A stretch of 64,000 nucleotides of DNA from Pinus tabuliformis (GCA_031772625.1 CM062819.1:820113503-820177502), one strand, 5' to 3'; positions 33,641 through 46,285 are shown, counted from the stretch's first letter. The notes: a model not told the origin generated them from the sequence alone. A program made the numbers and translations.

Positions 33641-36373
33641 AATAAAGTAGATAGAGAATGGAATTTCAAATATTTTCTATAGTTTCTTAGCCCATTAGGC
33701 AGGAACATGGCAAAAAAAATTCCATAAATGACTATCTAAACAATGAAATATCTAGAACAAAGAGATCAAAAGGAACCTGGAAAGTTAGGGAAATGAATTC
33801 TCGAATAATATTCATATTGTTTGCTTGTGACTCCAGAAAACTATCTGCTTTATACAATTTTAAGCATGTATTCAATTATAGTAGCTTGAATATCCATCTG
33901 AATGCTTTGGGAGCCAATAGAATTAGGGTCTTTTTCACTACTAACGTAATAATTGTTCTTGAATTAAAAAAAGATTGTGCACAAATAAAAAAATTCTTTG
34001 AAATTGAAGACTTCTGGAACACATGTAGCATTCGCAAATCGACTACTCCAAATCTTATTTCTATTCTTCTCTTTTGTTGGCAGGTTCATATGTTGCTCAT
34101 ACATGATAGACCACAGGAATTTCTCATCGATAAGGGTGAGTTAATCATCTTAGTGAAAATAACTTATTTCCTTCCACTAGTAGGCATTTTCGATTTGTAA
34201 TTAAAAATACTCTCTCAAGCAATAACGTTCTCAATGTTGTTTAGCTCTATATTTCTCAGTATGTTATATAATCACCATCTATTTCTATTTTGTATGTGCA
34301 ATTTGTTACACAAGACACTCTCAATAAATAGCAATTGAAAATACCAAAGTTGGCATGTATGGGAAGTAATGGAAATAAATATCGAAATTCAAAAACCATC
34401 TCATCATCTAGTTCACACTTTGTTGCTACTTTAATATCATTGATATACATACCCTAAGTGATAGAAATTTATGAATTAAAATAAATATGATTTATTTGTG
34501 ATCATGATATTTAATGTATAGGTTGTCAATAATAACTCTAAGTTGAAAGGCGTGCAAGGACAAGCAGAAAAAAATATTGTGCGGAGATGTGGTCAGCTAG
34601 CTGTACTACGGAGAAAATCTATGGTTGAGTTGGTACCCACCACTATGTCAATGTCAACATGCTCTATTTGATAAAATGACTTTTTGTACGTGGTGACACC
34701 TCTCATTTTTTCAATCTACATTGGCGGATACTCACCACGGAGTGCACAATGCCCATATTATATGTCAATTCATCGGTTTGTCAAAAAAATTCTAAAGTGT
34801 CTTACATTTATTGATAGTGGATCCTTTATTAATTATTGGACTGTCTTATTTATTTTTTTAATATTGAGTATACATTCCTCTACACCTTTTTTATTTGTTT
34901 ACAACTAGTATTCATTACATAATTCATCAGAATAAATGTTATTAAGCACTTGAGCTATGTCTTGACTACACATTGATTGGTACTGATTGTAGTATCACAT
35001 CTCTTATATTATCTGTATATAGATTTAAGAAGAATATTTACATTTACGAACAATGTATCTTTTGTTAGTCGTAGAATTAAGCCTTAATTAAATTTTTAAT
35101 ATATGTTAGTGCGCACTGAAGGAGATTAATAAAGTTAATGTGACATTTCACGTGTGTCAAAAACTGTGAAAATTGATGCTTTGGGGACATACACAAAAAT
35201 TAGAGAAAAAGAGGATAGCTCTAATACCACTGGTCTAATTTTATGAAAGGAACAAAATGAAATACAAATTACTAACCCAAAACACAAATATATGTAATGG
35301 AGGTCTCTACAATAAGTATCGTACACGATGGAGGTGTGCCAACAAAGTGTACAGAGGGAAAATGTGTGCAGAGGTGCGGAACTGGGGAATAAGGGTTCTC
35401 CCACACATATCCCTCTTTTTCACACTAAAAACCTTTGAACTTTAACATTTGATAAGAAAACACATATTTTGTACCATTAAAATTCAAATAATAATAGTCA
35501 TTTGAATTTTTGCAAACATATTACAATATCAAAAATTAAAATGGTAATTCGTTTTGTGTGAAGGAACTTCCATTGAATTATTATTCTACAGTGTAACTAT
35601 ATAACACAATAATTTGGCTTAGATTATATTTCTATATAAAATAATTAGTTTTGTGCTTGTTACTTATCGATTCACAAGAGTAACCGGTGAATGCATTTTG
35701 TGTTTCTATATTCTATCATCTAATTCTTTTTTTGAAGAAAAATGCTTTATTTTACGATGACCAAGAATCAAAAGTAAGTATGCTTCATATTACTCTTAAA
35801 TGTGCAAACACAACAGATTCTCCACCATAGAAAAAAATAGTAAAAATATTGTCAAGTTTTAGGAATCTACATATTCAAGCCCAAAAAAAATGAGTTTCTC
35901 ATCATTCCTATGACTTTCCTTATACAGTTAAGTTGTAATGAGGATAATAAAATATAATAGATATTTTATGAACCGATAAATTGTTGCCTTAGATAATTTT
36001 ACATGACTCAAGACCGATATATTCACATTGCTCGAACAACTCATGATTAAATATATTAGACAGTTTAAAACTATATGTAACATTTTTTTTACAACAATGC
36101 TTCTACGTTATACTAATTGGAATTTTTAGTTGTTGTGTGGAATGAAGATATGCATAAGAAGTAGATGAAGTATGAATGTATGCGGTGGCGTGGAAGTGCA
36201 GATGTCTACAAAACTTGAGGGACATGTAGAAGGAATATCCACACCATCTGTAGAAGACTTCTTTCACTAGATCTCAATCAAACATGGGAAAAGAAACATG
36301 GCATAGAGATGTATGCAACAAATGTGTGGACACAAAAATTCCTACAGATGGTGGTATTTAACTTTCTAATGCC

Positions 36374-36376
<3 letters not shown>
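33641..36376. other. Unassigned AT-rich interval
   Basis: No recognisable gene or complete element. The 135-codon frame at 33793-34200 (plus) has no familiar motif. An orphan PBS-like site lies at 35218-35229, and phrases such as TGTGTGCAGAGG (35365, 36330) resemble the flanks of copy A near 7925. Confidence 0.45.
35218..35229 (-). other. Orphan PBS-like site
   Basis: Minus strand TGGTATTAGAGC, identical to the PBS of the LARD-like element, with TG (TGGTCTAATTTT) starting two bases outside it at 35231. An LTR to the right is possible, but no matching second LTR or tract was found. Confidence 0.4.

Positions 36377-36413
<37 letters not shown>
36377..36413. repeat. (TA)n microsatellite
   Basis: About 18 uninterrupted TA units just left of copy B. 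Confidence 0.97.
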
Positions 36414-36416
<3 letters not shown>

Positions 36417-37067
36417 GAATAATGATGGTGTTTCTCATTTGCTAATGTCTATGGGCCTATGTTGCAAGTGCCTCGACTTGAAAAAAGATTAATAGCACTA
36501 ACATTGGCGAAAGTAAGGGATGTTTGCAATACGGCATATGCATATCTAAGGTATATATGAGTTAAATATTGTGCGAAGGGGAAAATGTGCACCAAAATGT
36601 TTTTGGAATTCGACTAAATATTATACATAGATGTCTTTGACTATTGACCGAACCACCTAGTGTCTTTTTCCACTTACAAAATGAAAATATTATTGCATTT
36701 GTTTCTTAATTAAGGGATGCGTGAAATAACACATGTGAGAAGATGGCATATATGAAGTAAAGATTGTCAAACCAAGATGTGTGTATAGGTAAAGAAAATA
36801 TACGAACAATTCATATTGCATGTGCGAAGGGAAAAATGTAAGTTTAACAAATTTATAGATGTTGGAACCAATATGGAGATGATCAATTTATAATCGAGTC
36901 GAATATGTGTGCAACATGCAGAAGTGAGTATGTGTAGTGAAGGGAAAGAGTTGTACCGCACAAGAATGTGTTAAGCTAATTACTATGCCGAAGTAAGTCA
37001 TATGACAACCTAATGTTTATGTGATAATAAATAATGTACATAGGGAAAGAATGTGCCAAATTAATGG

Positions 37068-37705
37068 AATCATTAGAAAAAAAATTGAGGTCTAAAATGG
37101 GCCTTCTAAGGAGTACTATAAAATAATAGTGGAAATAATAAAATAAGATTAAATTACATCATCAAATTTTAGAGGGAAAAAATAAAAAACTACTTTCAAC
37201 TCGTATTTTCAACTTATCTCCCTATAGTTTTACTCAAATTTTGAGCAGGAGCATTCATTGGATTCTGAATTTAATTCCTAATCCAACAAGTACCCATGTT
37301 TCATACTTTCAATGGACCCTGCTACACAACAAAAGAGTAAAATGTAAAAAATGTGATTGCAATCACACTTTTTCATGTATTTCTTATTATTCATGTAGTG
37401 GGGTCCATCAAAGTATGCAACATAGGTGCTCCTTGGATAAAAAATTGAAATTTTCATCCAATGAGTTCTCTCACTCGAAAATTGAGTAAAATTGTAGGGA
37501 TATAAGTTAAAAATATGAGTTGAAAAAGTATTTTTTATTATTTTTTATGCCTTTTACTTTTTAACTCTAAAAATGGTGAATCATCTCCCACGGTTGACAT
37601 CATCATCTTGAATCCTATTGGTTCTTATAAAGTTTATTTTGGTCGTACATTTTTGTTTTGAGGCCCATTTTTTTTATCTCAAAATTTCTTTAATGAACCA
37701 TCATT
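37068..37705. repeat. Foldback element in copy B
   Basis: Same architecture as 8105-8727: arms with TTGAGGTCTAAAATGGGCC near 37083 and GAGGCCCATTTTTTTTATCTC near 37661, central palindrome GTGATTGCAATCAC near 37352. Substitutions often fall on one arm only. Confidence 0.8.
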
Positions 37706-37859
37706 TAATCCCTTCCACAATTTCATAAGCATAGAGGAATTTAGTCTTACATCTAATTGATACATGCAATACAAACATATATTCAAAAGTCGTGAATTCA
37801 GTTTAATTGACATTAATTACTTAATTACAAAAATTTAGATCATTATGATCAATAACAAA

Positions 37860-38810
37860 AAATTAGTTTTTTTGTAAAATCTCAAAGCATATCCTGAAAA
37901 ACTTATGAAAAAACATTATCTCAGAGCTCTTCACAAAATTGGTGAACAGATTTAGAATTAGAACAAAGTGATCAGTATTTGTGCTTGAAAAGACTTCAAC
38001 AACAACCAACACAGTTACAATAACAAGAATTGTATCTAGATATAAATGTCAATCATCATAGCTCTGATTAAAATTAATACTAAAGATGTAACATATTTCT
38101 TAAGACCAAAACTGGTGTTGAATTTTCATTTTCATTTTGATTAATAAAAGAACATTATATATAATATAAACATTCAAAGCATATCCTCAAAAACTTATTC
38201 AAAGCATTATCTCAGAGTTCTTCAAAAAATTGGTGAACAACCTCAAAATTGAGACAAGGTAATCAATCTTTGTGCTTGATAAGTCTTAAACAATAACCAA
38301 CATACTTATAGTAACATGAATTGTACCCAAATTCAAATTTCAATCATCATAGTTATGATTAAAATAAATACTACAAATGGAACATATATCTAAGATCCAA
38401 AACTATTATTGAATATTTATTTTTATTGTGATCAATTATAGAACATTAGATGTAATATAAAAGCTCAAAGAATATGCTTGAAAACTTATGTTCAATTAAT
38501 GTTTTTGGACAACACTACAAAATTTAGACCTATAATAGACCTTATGCAAAACATTACCTCATAATTCTTCACAAAATTGGTAAACAATCTTGGAATTGGA
38601 ACAGAGTAAGCAGATGATCATTTTCATTGTGGTCAATTACAAAACATTATATATAATATTAAATCTCAAAGAAAATCCACCAAATATTATGTTCAATTAA
38701 TGTTTTTGGACAACGCTACATAATTTATACCTATACAAGATCTTATGCAAAACATTATTTGAGGATTTTTTTACAAAATTGGTAAACACACTTAGAATTG
38801 GAACAAAGTA
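37860..38810. repeat. Degenerate long-period tandem repeat, copy B
   Basis: Counterpart of 8850-9810 with the same ordered phrases (CTTCACAAAATTGGTGAACA and so on) at about 37925, 38220, 38570 and 38770. Confidence 0.62.
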
Positions 38811-39407
38811 ATAATAATTGGAACAATAATTGAATACAAACTTCACAACCCCTAATTTACAGTGATTAATATTTTTATCCCAAAGGCTTCTTATATCGAT
38901 AATGAGAATCTTTTGATACCTCATCAAAACAACTCATTCACTATGTCGATCTAGCACCTTCTCTCTTTAACTATTTTCCCTCGGATTTCGAAAAATAGAA
39001 ATAATTGTTTTATAATAAATTAAGTATACAAAATAAATGATATTTTAATTTGAAAATAAAGGTATCTAGAGAAATGAATTCCTGTGTTAGTGGAGGGAAA
39101 ATAATAACAATAAATGTTAAAAATAACATGAACAAAAAATCCTAATTTAATTTTTCCTTGAATTAAATTGCGAATAAAATTGTAGCTCCACATCTCATGA
39201 CAACTTGTAATAGTTAACTTAGTTAATTTGACTTAGCTAGCTCAATTAATTCAAGTTGAGGGTCTAACTAGAGTCATGTAGAGTGTCTCCTACAATTAGT
39301 AGCACTAGTTGAGTTTATTTTTGAGTTGTAATTATTTAATTCAGTTGAACACAGTTAAAGTTAATTAAACTAGTTCCAAATGATGGAGGAATTAGTGGGA
39401 GGTCTAG

Positions 39408-39607
39408 TAGTGGTGTGTAACCTGCAGTAATGGAGTGTAAATTACTGTAGTCGGGTGTAACTTGCAATAGTTGGGTGTAACTTACTGCACTGGGGTGTAA
39501 ACTGCAGTAGTGGGGTGTAACTTATTGTAGTGGGGTGTAACTTACTGTAATGGGGTGTAACCTACAGTAGTGGGGTGTAACCTATGGTAGTGGGGCGTAA
39601 CCTATAG
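39408..39607 (+). repeat. 20-bp minisatellite, 10 units (5' LTR, copy B)
   Basis: Ten units of TAGTGGGGTGTAACYTRYWG in perfect 20-bp register, several with mutations in the core (TAGTCGGG, TAGTTGGG). Confidence 0.94.
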
Positions 39608-40175
39608 TGATCAACCAGTAAGTTGAATATTCTCTCATAATTAACTCATGCATGTTAGATCAGAGAAAAACCCAGTTGAGATTGGAATTCAGGGACAATG
39701 TACTATCAATTGTAAAATAATATAAATTAAAGTGATGGTGCATGTAGTCAAAGGAAGGCCTATGAGGATTTCACAATTCATAATTGAGTAATTTCCTCAT
39801 TAAATAGGGGCTAATTCCCAAGGGAACAACACAAGGAATTAGGAGCCTAGAGGCTTTAAAATTTGACTAAGTATTGGCCAAAGGCAATCAGTCAGGAAGA
39901 GGATAGAAAATACTTGTGCAGGTTGAGCTCAAGGTTGAGAAGAGCATATTGTATTCATCCAGATTCTTTGACTAATGCAATATAAAGATAACAGGGGCTT
40001 TTAGTTGTGGATTTCTCGAGAAAATCATTGTGTTATGTGTGATTGAATTATTTCTCTTGTATGCTTCGTGATTTTTCCATCATTTAATTGTTTCGGCTTA
40101 TGAGTAGAGTTGATTCAAGTCAAATTTTTCATCATATTACAATATGCAGTTTGAATCTACAAATAAATTTATACA

Positions 40176-40187
40176 TGGTATCAAAGC
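40176..40187 (+). other. Primer-binding site, copy B element
   Basis: TGGTATCAAAGC immediately after LTR end ATACA; one mismatch to the initiator-Met PBS. Confidence 0.88.
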
Positions 40188-41664
40188 TGAAATCACAATA
40201 GAAGAGAATAATTCCAAGTTTTCCTTGTAGATTGATGGGGCTCTAGTTTAGGGTAAATCGAGAAGACCCTATGTGAAAACTTCTTAATGGAGCTAGAAGG
40301 TTGCTAGTGGGCAGATCAATGAGTCAATGTTTAGTGACACAAAAATGAGTTTTGATCATTGACATTGGTATATTGAGGAGCAGAGATATTTCCCACTGGG
40401 AGATCAAGACTCAGAGGGAGAAACCCTATTGAAGCTAGTACTTCAAGATCTGGAGAGATTAGACTCATTATATCAGTAGTTGCAACAATAGTGCATAAGC
40501 AGTAACAGAGCAGTAGTAGTAGCAGTATGAGTAGATCATATTTAGCTCATGCATGCAAAGCCTTGAGGGACAAGGCAGAGACTAGAGACTTGCTGGTTGA
40601 GAGGGAGCATGAATTGCCTCTCAACATGCACCTCAGAAGTAGCCTCCACAAATTGTGGGGCAGACAGATTTGGAGAAGCAGAGAGAAGGCCGAGTTTAGA
40701 CATCCACTAAAGTATAGACCTCCATTACTGGGAAATTTCGAGCCAAGTGGGCATAGGGAGCACATGCAGCTATACCTCCAGGAATGAGGTGCAGCGATGT
40801 AGATTCTTAATCCTAGGAGTGCAAAGATTTGGGAAGGATCTAGCATAGTTGCAATGGGGAGATCAGTCTGATCAATTTTGGATTGTTACTGTGGGACCAC
40901 CACCTTTAATAGAGGAACCCACATTATTATAGTAGCAGATTCAATGTCAGCAGGTGTAGGAAGTCATCCAAATGATAACTGCATAACTAATTGCAACATG
41001 TACCCAGGAGACAGTCGCAGAACTAGTTGCAATGACATGGGCAATGTGAATTGCCTAGTTGCAGTATGTAGGTGCAATTTCTTCCAGGAGATTTCCATCA
41101 CAGATATTTGCAATCCAGTTTCTAGTGTAGGGGGACAATGCAAGTTTCCAGGAGGGAGAAAATATATTTCCCATAGGGAGATCAAGACTCAAAGGGAGTC
41201 TAGCTTTAGAGGGAGAAGCCTTATAGAATCCAATGCTTAATGATATGAGAGATCAAACTCATTATTGTAGTAGTTGCAACAGCAATGCAGAGGTAGCAGC
41301 AGCAATATGAGTAGATCATAGTCCCAAGAGTGCAAAAATTTGGGCAAGATCCATTGAGGTGTTTTTGTCTCATGGATCATTACCTTACTATAGGGGCCAT
41401 AGTATTCAATAGCAGAAGGATCAGTGTCAATCAAATACTGAGTGAAAATCAGCATTGATATCATAGAATGAGGCTTAGTATCAGAGTCAATAGTAGCACA
41501 ATTTTTCCAGTAGACAATTGCAAACGCAGTTGATTCAATTTATTTTGTTTGGATTCTTTTTTTGGGTTGCTGATGTTGTAGTAGAAACAAAATCAGTGAC
41601 AAGTGTTGCATGCAGAAATTTCCAAAGGTGCTAGAACAAGATAGAGTTGAATTCCTTTATTATT

Positions 41665-41673
41665 GAGAGGGAG
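41665..41673 (+). other. Polypurine tract, copy B element
   Basis: GAGAGGGAG directly before the 3' LTR start TGTTGAAA. Confidence 0.85.
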
Positions 41674-42734
41674 TGTTGAAAATAGAAACAAGAAATGTAA
41701 AAAATAGCATCAAGAAAAAATCCTTATTTAATTTGTCCTTGAATTAAATTGGAAATAAAATTGTAACTCCACATCTCATGACAACTTGAAATAGTTAACT
41801 AAGTTAATTTGACATAGTTAGCTTAGTTAATTCGAGTTGGGGGTATAACTAGAGTCATGTAGAGTATCTCCTACAATTAGGAGCACCAATTGAGTTTATT
41901 TTGAGTTGCAATTATCTAATTCAGTGTAACTAAGTTAAAGTCAATTAAACTAGTTCTAGCTGATGGAGGAATTATTAGGAGGTCTAGTAGTGGGGTGTAA
42001 CCTACAATAGTGGGGTGTAACATACTATAGTGGGGTGTAACCTATAGTAGTGGGGTGTAACTTACAGTAGTGGGGTGTAACCTATAGTAGTGGGGTATAC
42101 CTTACTGTAGTGGGGTGTAACCTACAGTAGTGGGGTGTAACCTATGGTTGTGGGGTGTAATCTACAGTGATCAACCAGTAAAATGAAGATTCACTCATAA
42201 TTAGCTCATGCATCTCAAATAAAAGAAAGGCTCAGTTGAGATTGGAGTTCAGGGACAATGTACTATCAGTTGTAAAATCATCTAAACTAAACTGATGGTG
42301 CATGTAGTCAGAGGAAGTCCTGTGAGGATTGCACAATTCATAATTGAGGAATTTCCCCATTAAATAGGGGTTAATTCGCAAGGGAATGACCAAGGAATCA
42401 GGAGCTTGGAGGCTTGGAAATTTGGCTAAGTATTGGCGAAAGGAAGTCAGTCAGGAAGAGGATAGAAAGTACTTGTGCCAGTTGAGCTCAAGGTTGATAA
42501 GAGCATATTGTATTCATCCAGATTCTTTGATTAATGCAATATACAGATAGCAAGGATTTTCTTTTGTGGATTCTCCCTTAAAATCATTGTGTTATGTGTG
42601 ATTGAATTCTTTCTCCTGTATGCTTCATGATTTTGCGATCGTTTAATTGTTTTCGTTGATGAGTAGAGTAGATTCAAGTCAATTGTTTTAGCAAATTACA
42701 ATCTGTGGTTTGAATCTACAAGGAATTTTATACG
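41674..42734 (+). repeat. 3' LTR of the minisatellite element, copy B
   Basis: 1061 bp, starting TGTTGAAAATAG; the last base is G where A is expected. Followed by CCATA, which matches the CCATG right flank in copy A. Confidence 0.88.
41988..42167 (+). repeat. 20-bp minisatellite, 9 units (3' LTR, copy B)
   Basis: Nine units in register. The most uniform of the three arrays: the TAGTGGGGTGTAAC core is nearly invariant. Confidence 0.94.
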
Positions 42735-42739
42735 CCATA

Positions 42740-44245
42740 CATGTTAAATGAATTGCAATCTTTCGGATATATTACTAATAATATTGATTTCACTCGATTA
42801 AGGTGTTTATGTGTTTATTGAATCTATGGTATGTCTCGGGGTTAGAAATTTCCAATTGTGGTGCATCTTCTAGCTCTTTTATTCTTGCTTTTAGTATTGA
42901 GTTTTATGCTTCTTGTTAACTAACAGACTATGCAAGTACACTAATAGTAGCTTGATGCAATTTCATGTGTCACGTGGTTCCAATCCTAGATAGATCAATG
43001 TCCATTTCTATTTGATCAATAAACCTTATGTTATGAACCTCTGCTTTTTCAATTTTCATTATCCCTGTCATAGTTTTCATTTTGCATTGTAGCAGGGTGG
43101 TCATCAAATGTAGTGACTTATTTTATGATTTTTTCCATTATTTTCTGATTTTCTGCTAAACGAGCAATAACCAATCATGTGGTATAGCACACTCAACTTA
43201 AAAAACCATAACTTCTTCAATGCTTCCTGTTTTGGGTGGACTTCTGGATTTGGATGATTCATCCATATGTGTTCTTTTCAGAGTGAATCTCTAAGGAGGC
43301 TCTTCGTCATCTATGCCACCTGATAGCCCACCATGTACTAGTTTTCCACTTTCAGTAGCTTTTCTCTTTTTTTATTGGAAGCTGAACTTGTACCATTACC
43401 CATTGTGCAAGATAGAGATTACTGCATAGGATTTAGGCCTCTTTTCTTATATTTCCTTCTGTATTGACACTTTCTTCTTCAATAATTTCTACAGTATCTA
43501 TTACCATCTCTTGATTTTTTGTTGGTGCATTCTGACTCTCCTCACTTTGTTCTATAATGGAAACAAGTTCTCGTACCTAATAGTTTCTATGTGTGCGCTA
43601 AATAGGCCTTTTGTATCAAAGAATTCAATGGATTTAGCTTCACTTAATTTAAAAGAATCTAAAGACTTTGCAAGTTTTGCCACATGAGCTACATTCTTCA
43701 TAGTGATTTCTCCAATAGTGAAAAACAAAGAAATAAATTGTTATTTTCATTTTTCCTTCAAATATAACTAGCCAGTCATGGTATTTTTTGTAGACTTCAG
43801 TAATAAAATACCTATCTATAACAAATTTTTGCAGTGGCAATAGCTTACCTTCAAATCCATAAATTGGAATTATCGTATTACTTTGTCTTTCTTCATGCAC
43901 CCCTTTTTCCCTATAGGAAAAATTGGTCTTGCACAAATATTGTACAAGGATCTTTTCTAGTTATCATGTAATTGACTTGCTTTACAATGACATCTTAGAT
44001 TAGAAAAAAATTTAAGGAAGCATTTTTCTTCCACAATATGGGATAGCAGTACTGCATTTGGTTCTTGGTTGAGATTTAATTTAGAATTATAGGGCAAGTT
44101 TTGAAAGACATCGTTGGAGATAAGGGTTGTTATTTGGTACGCCATCATAAAACATTCTATTTCTCCTGGAAAATTGACTAATTGAATATCTAATTCATTG
44201 GAAATGAAATCTTCCTAGTCAAATATACAATCTTTTTTGTATGAG
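42740..44245 (-). pseudogene. Unknown protein relic, copy B
   Basis: Best-preserved N-terminal half of the protein shared with copies A and C. Minus strand, in order: MMAYQITTLISNDVFQNLPY and NQEPNAVLLSHIVEEKCFLK (43957-44148), a stop, then the frame 43649-43936 with QKFVIDRYFITEVYKKYHDW and ITIYFFVFHYW, then EECSSCGKTCKVF. Further down come FFDTKGLFSAHIE (about 43595-43630), NAPTKNQEMVIDT, MDESSKSRSPPK (about 43225-43260) and KARIKELEDAPQLEIS near 42870. Conservation of this peptide order in three copies argues for a real ancestral gene. Family unknown; no nuclease, polymerase or capsid motif is evident. Confidence 0.52.
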
Positions 44246-44247
44246 TG

Positions 44248-44755
44248 TGTTGTCGTTGCTACAACACCCTCCAAAATTTCACTACATTCGAATTTTGGAG
44301 CCTATTATCATTGTCAAATCTAGGGTCACTTTGATCTTCAAGTGTCGTGTCATGTTGTTCTATATGTTTCAAGTGTCTTTGAATGATCTCAAGTGACATT
44401 GCATTCATCAGAACATATATTTTTAGTGCATTTTGTAGTCATAGCAGTTTTTTTTCGCAAAATGACACTTTTGGGTTGCAGTTTCACACACTACAGTTGT
44501 TGTACTTGGGGAATGGGTATAAAGTGGAGTTTCAATGAATATTTACCTTTTTTCATGTTTGTATAAGTTCTCTTGATGAGTTGGTTTGTGTCACACATGG
44601 TTCTATGTCTAGACTCATCATGTTCACCCCTTGTCCCATATCTCATACTTAGAAAAAATTTCGTTTCAAATTTGGTTGCACACTCAAAAGCCTTGATATG
44701 GAATCCGTCATTGTTCATAAGTGCACCATGTGCCCTCTATGAGGACTAGGTGCCC
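44248..44755 (+). repeat. 5' fragment of gypsy LTR (508 bp)
   Basis: Starts TGTTGTCGTTGCTACAACAC and matches 15178-15683. It stops at CTATGAGGACTAGGTGCC; gag-related sequence begins within about 100 bp, so the rest of the LTR, the PBS and the leader were deleted. Confidence 0.7.
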
Positions 44756-44846
44756 TGAACCAACTTGTGAAGTTAAATATGAGAAGATCAAGGAAATTCG
44801 ACCTATAACCCACTGGTTCGCAAAGGTTATTTGATTAATTCCTGGA

Positions 44847-45941
44847 GTGCAGAATCTTCCAAATTTTCTAAAGAAGAAAGAGACAGCTGGTACTAGTATC
44901 TTGGTTTCTACGGTGGAAGATTTGTTTTTTTCCACTCGTGAGGGGTTGGTAGAATCTGCAGATGATATTGAATATAGAAAACAACTTCCACCTCTTAACG
45001 AAGGATACGAAGATGATACAATTGTTCTTTATGACAACCTCTTTGACGGATTAGATAGTGAAGAGTCCTCAGATTCTAATAAGGAAGAAGAACACAAAAT
45101 TGAGAACATGGCATACCAGGATTTGGATTGGATGGCCCAAGGGCCTCTTTCTCTTCTGAATAACTTGCATAGGATGTCTATGCATCTAGAAATGTTGCTT
45201 CCAAAGAATGATCCAAATAAAAGGACGAAGACAAAAGATCATCTCAATGATTTTTACCTACATTTACGAATAATGGAAGTGATGAGTGATGATATCACCT
45301 ACATGATTTTCCCTTATACATTAGAAGGCAGAGCGAGATCATGGTACCATAGTCTACCCTTCAATTCAATCCACACCTGGAGGGAGTTTAAAAAGTTATT
45401 TCTTGAGAAGCTTGTTGATGACAAAACTCCCACAATGCTACTCAATGAGCTCGAAAGCATGAAAATGGGAGAAAAGGAGAAAGATAGATATTTTAATCAG
45501 AAATTCAATCGTATATTGAATAAATTTCCCCTATGCATGCAACCACATTATTCAATTACTATATGTTACTACACAAATTCCTTGCCCACCAGTGTTTCCC
45601 AGTTCATAAAGAGAGCTTCAAAGGAAACATTGGCACTAAAACTTACCGAAGCGATAACCATTGAGAAGGACTTGTGCACGATTTGGGTCATTATGAGCAA
45701 TGAGGAATCAAAAGACTCCAAAGAGACTAGTAGGGAGTCACAAACTTCTTCTAGTAAGGATAAAGAGAAGGAATCATCAAACATCAAAAGCTTGACCAGG
45801 ATGGTGAAGATGGTCACCAATGAAATTCTAGAACTAAAGAAAATGTCAAGTGAGACTTCCACCAGTAACAAGCCTCCCAAATCCTTGCCTTTTCAATGGA
45901 ATAGTAGTAACAACAACAATCATCCCACCAAGTCTGTGTAA
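44847..45941 (+). pseudogene. Gypsy gag polyprotein (open 364 codons)
   Basis: The longest uninterrupted retroelement frame in the window. The Retrotrans_gag core is at residues about 110-260: DHLNDFYLHLRIMEVMSDD, FPYTLEGRARSWYHSLP, SIHTWREFKKLFLEKL and DRYFNQKFNRILNKFP. N-terminal acidic segment (LDSEESSDSNKEEEHK), C-terminal Ser/Lys/Glu-rich linker then a Met/Lys helix (LTRMVKMVTNEILELKKM). The frame ends at a TAA in NNNHPTKSV; a CxxH-type remnant CSFHQEYYLEKTCPQWNHN follows in the next stretch (about 45990-46050). The start used is the first Met of an open frame; the true start is probably upstream in the deleted leader. Confidence 0.9.
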
Positions 45942-46285
45942 AGCTCAAATGTTGTGATGAACATAGAAATCATTGGCATGGACAATTATTGTTCTTTCCA
46001 TCAGGAATATTACTTAGAAAAAACATGCCCTCAATGGAACCACAACATGAACGCTTTGGTTACACACATCATGGATACTCTATTGGTAGATGAGAAAACA
46101 GAAGAATAAGAAGAACCTGCAACTTCTAAAGAAAGCATAAGTGTTCGACATGCAGTGAATGCTATCATTGTATATATATCAATGATAAGAAGGATGTTGA
46201 AGAAACACCACAAAATGATCCCCCTCCTTAGTATAAAAATGGTCGATATAGTCTAAGGAGTAAAGTGACCATCTTTGAATAGGAA

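Larger units (their letters stand above)
39097..42734 (+). mobile_element. Minisatellite-bearing non-autonomous LTR element, copy B
   Basis: 5' LTR about 39097-40175 (its first bases deleted), PBS 40176-40187, interior about 1.5 kb, tract GAGAGGGAG at 41665-41673, 3' LTR 41674-42734 starting TGTTGAAAATAG. This fuller copy shows that the element has a tract and PBS yet no gag-pol landmark in the interior. Frames at 40527-40787 and 40878-41240 are short and unrecognised; the parallel frame in copy A has a different ending, which argues against coding. The element was already in the segment when it was duplicated. Confidence 0.85.
36629..44755. repeat. Segmental repeat, copy B (matches 6486-15683)
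   Basis: Collinear with copy A as listed there. Left border: ATGTCTTTGACTATTGACC at about 36628 against ATGTCTTTTATTATTGACC at about 6486; nothing matches further left. Copy B lacks the solo LTR region (its flanks are also shortened by about 150 bp) and 10092-11070 of A, but keeps the complete interior and both LTRs of the minisatellite element. Right border: after 44755 the sequence goes into gypsy gag, in A into the rest of the gypsy LTR. Confidence 0.88.

Noticed and set aside
33793-34200. 135-codon plus-strand frame
   Set aside because: AT-driven composition (Ile, Phe, Leu, Asn), no motif, no neighbours; not supported as a gene.
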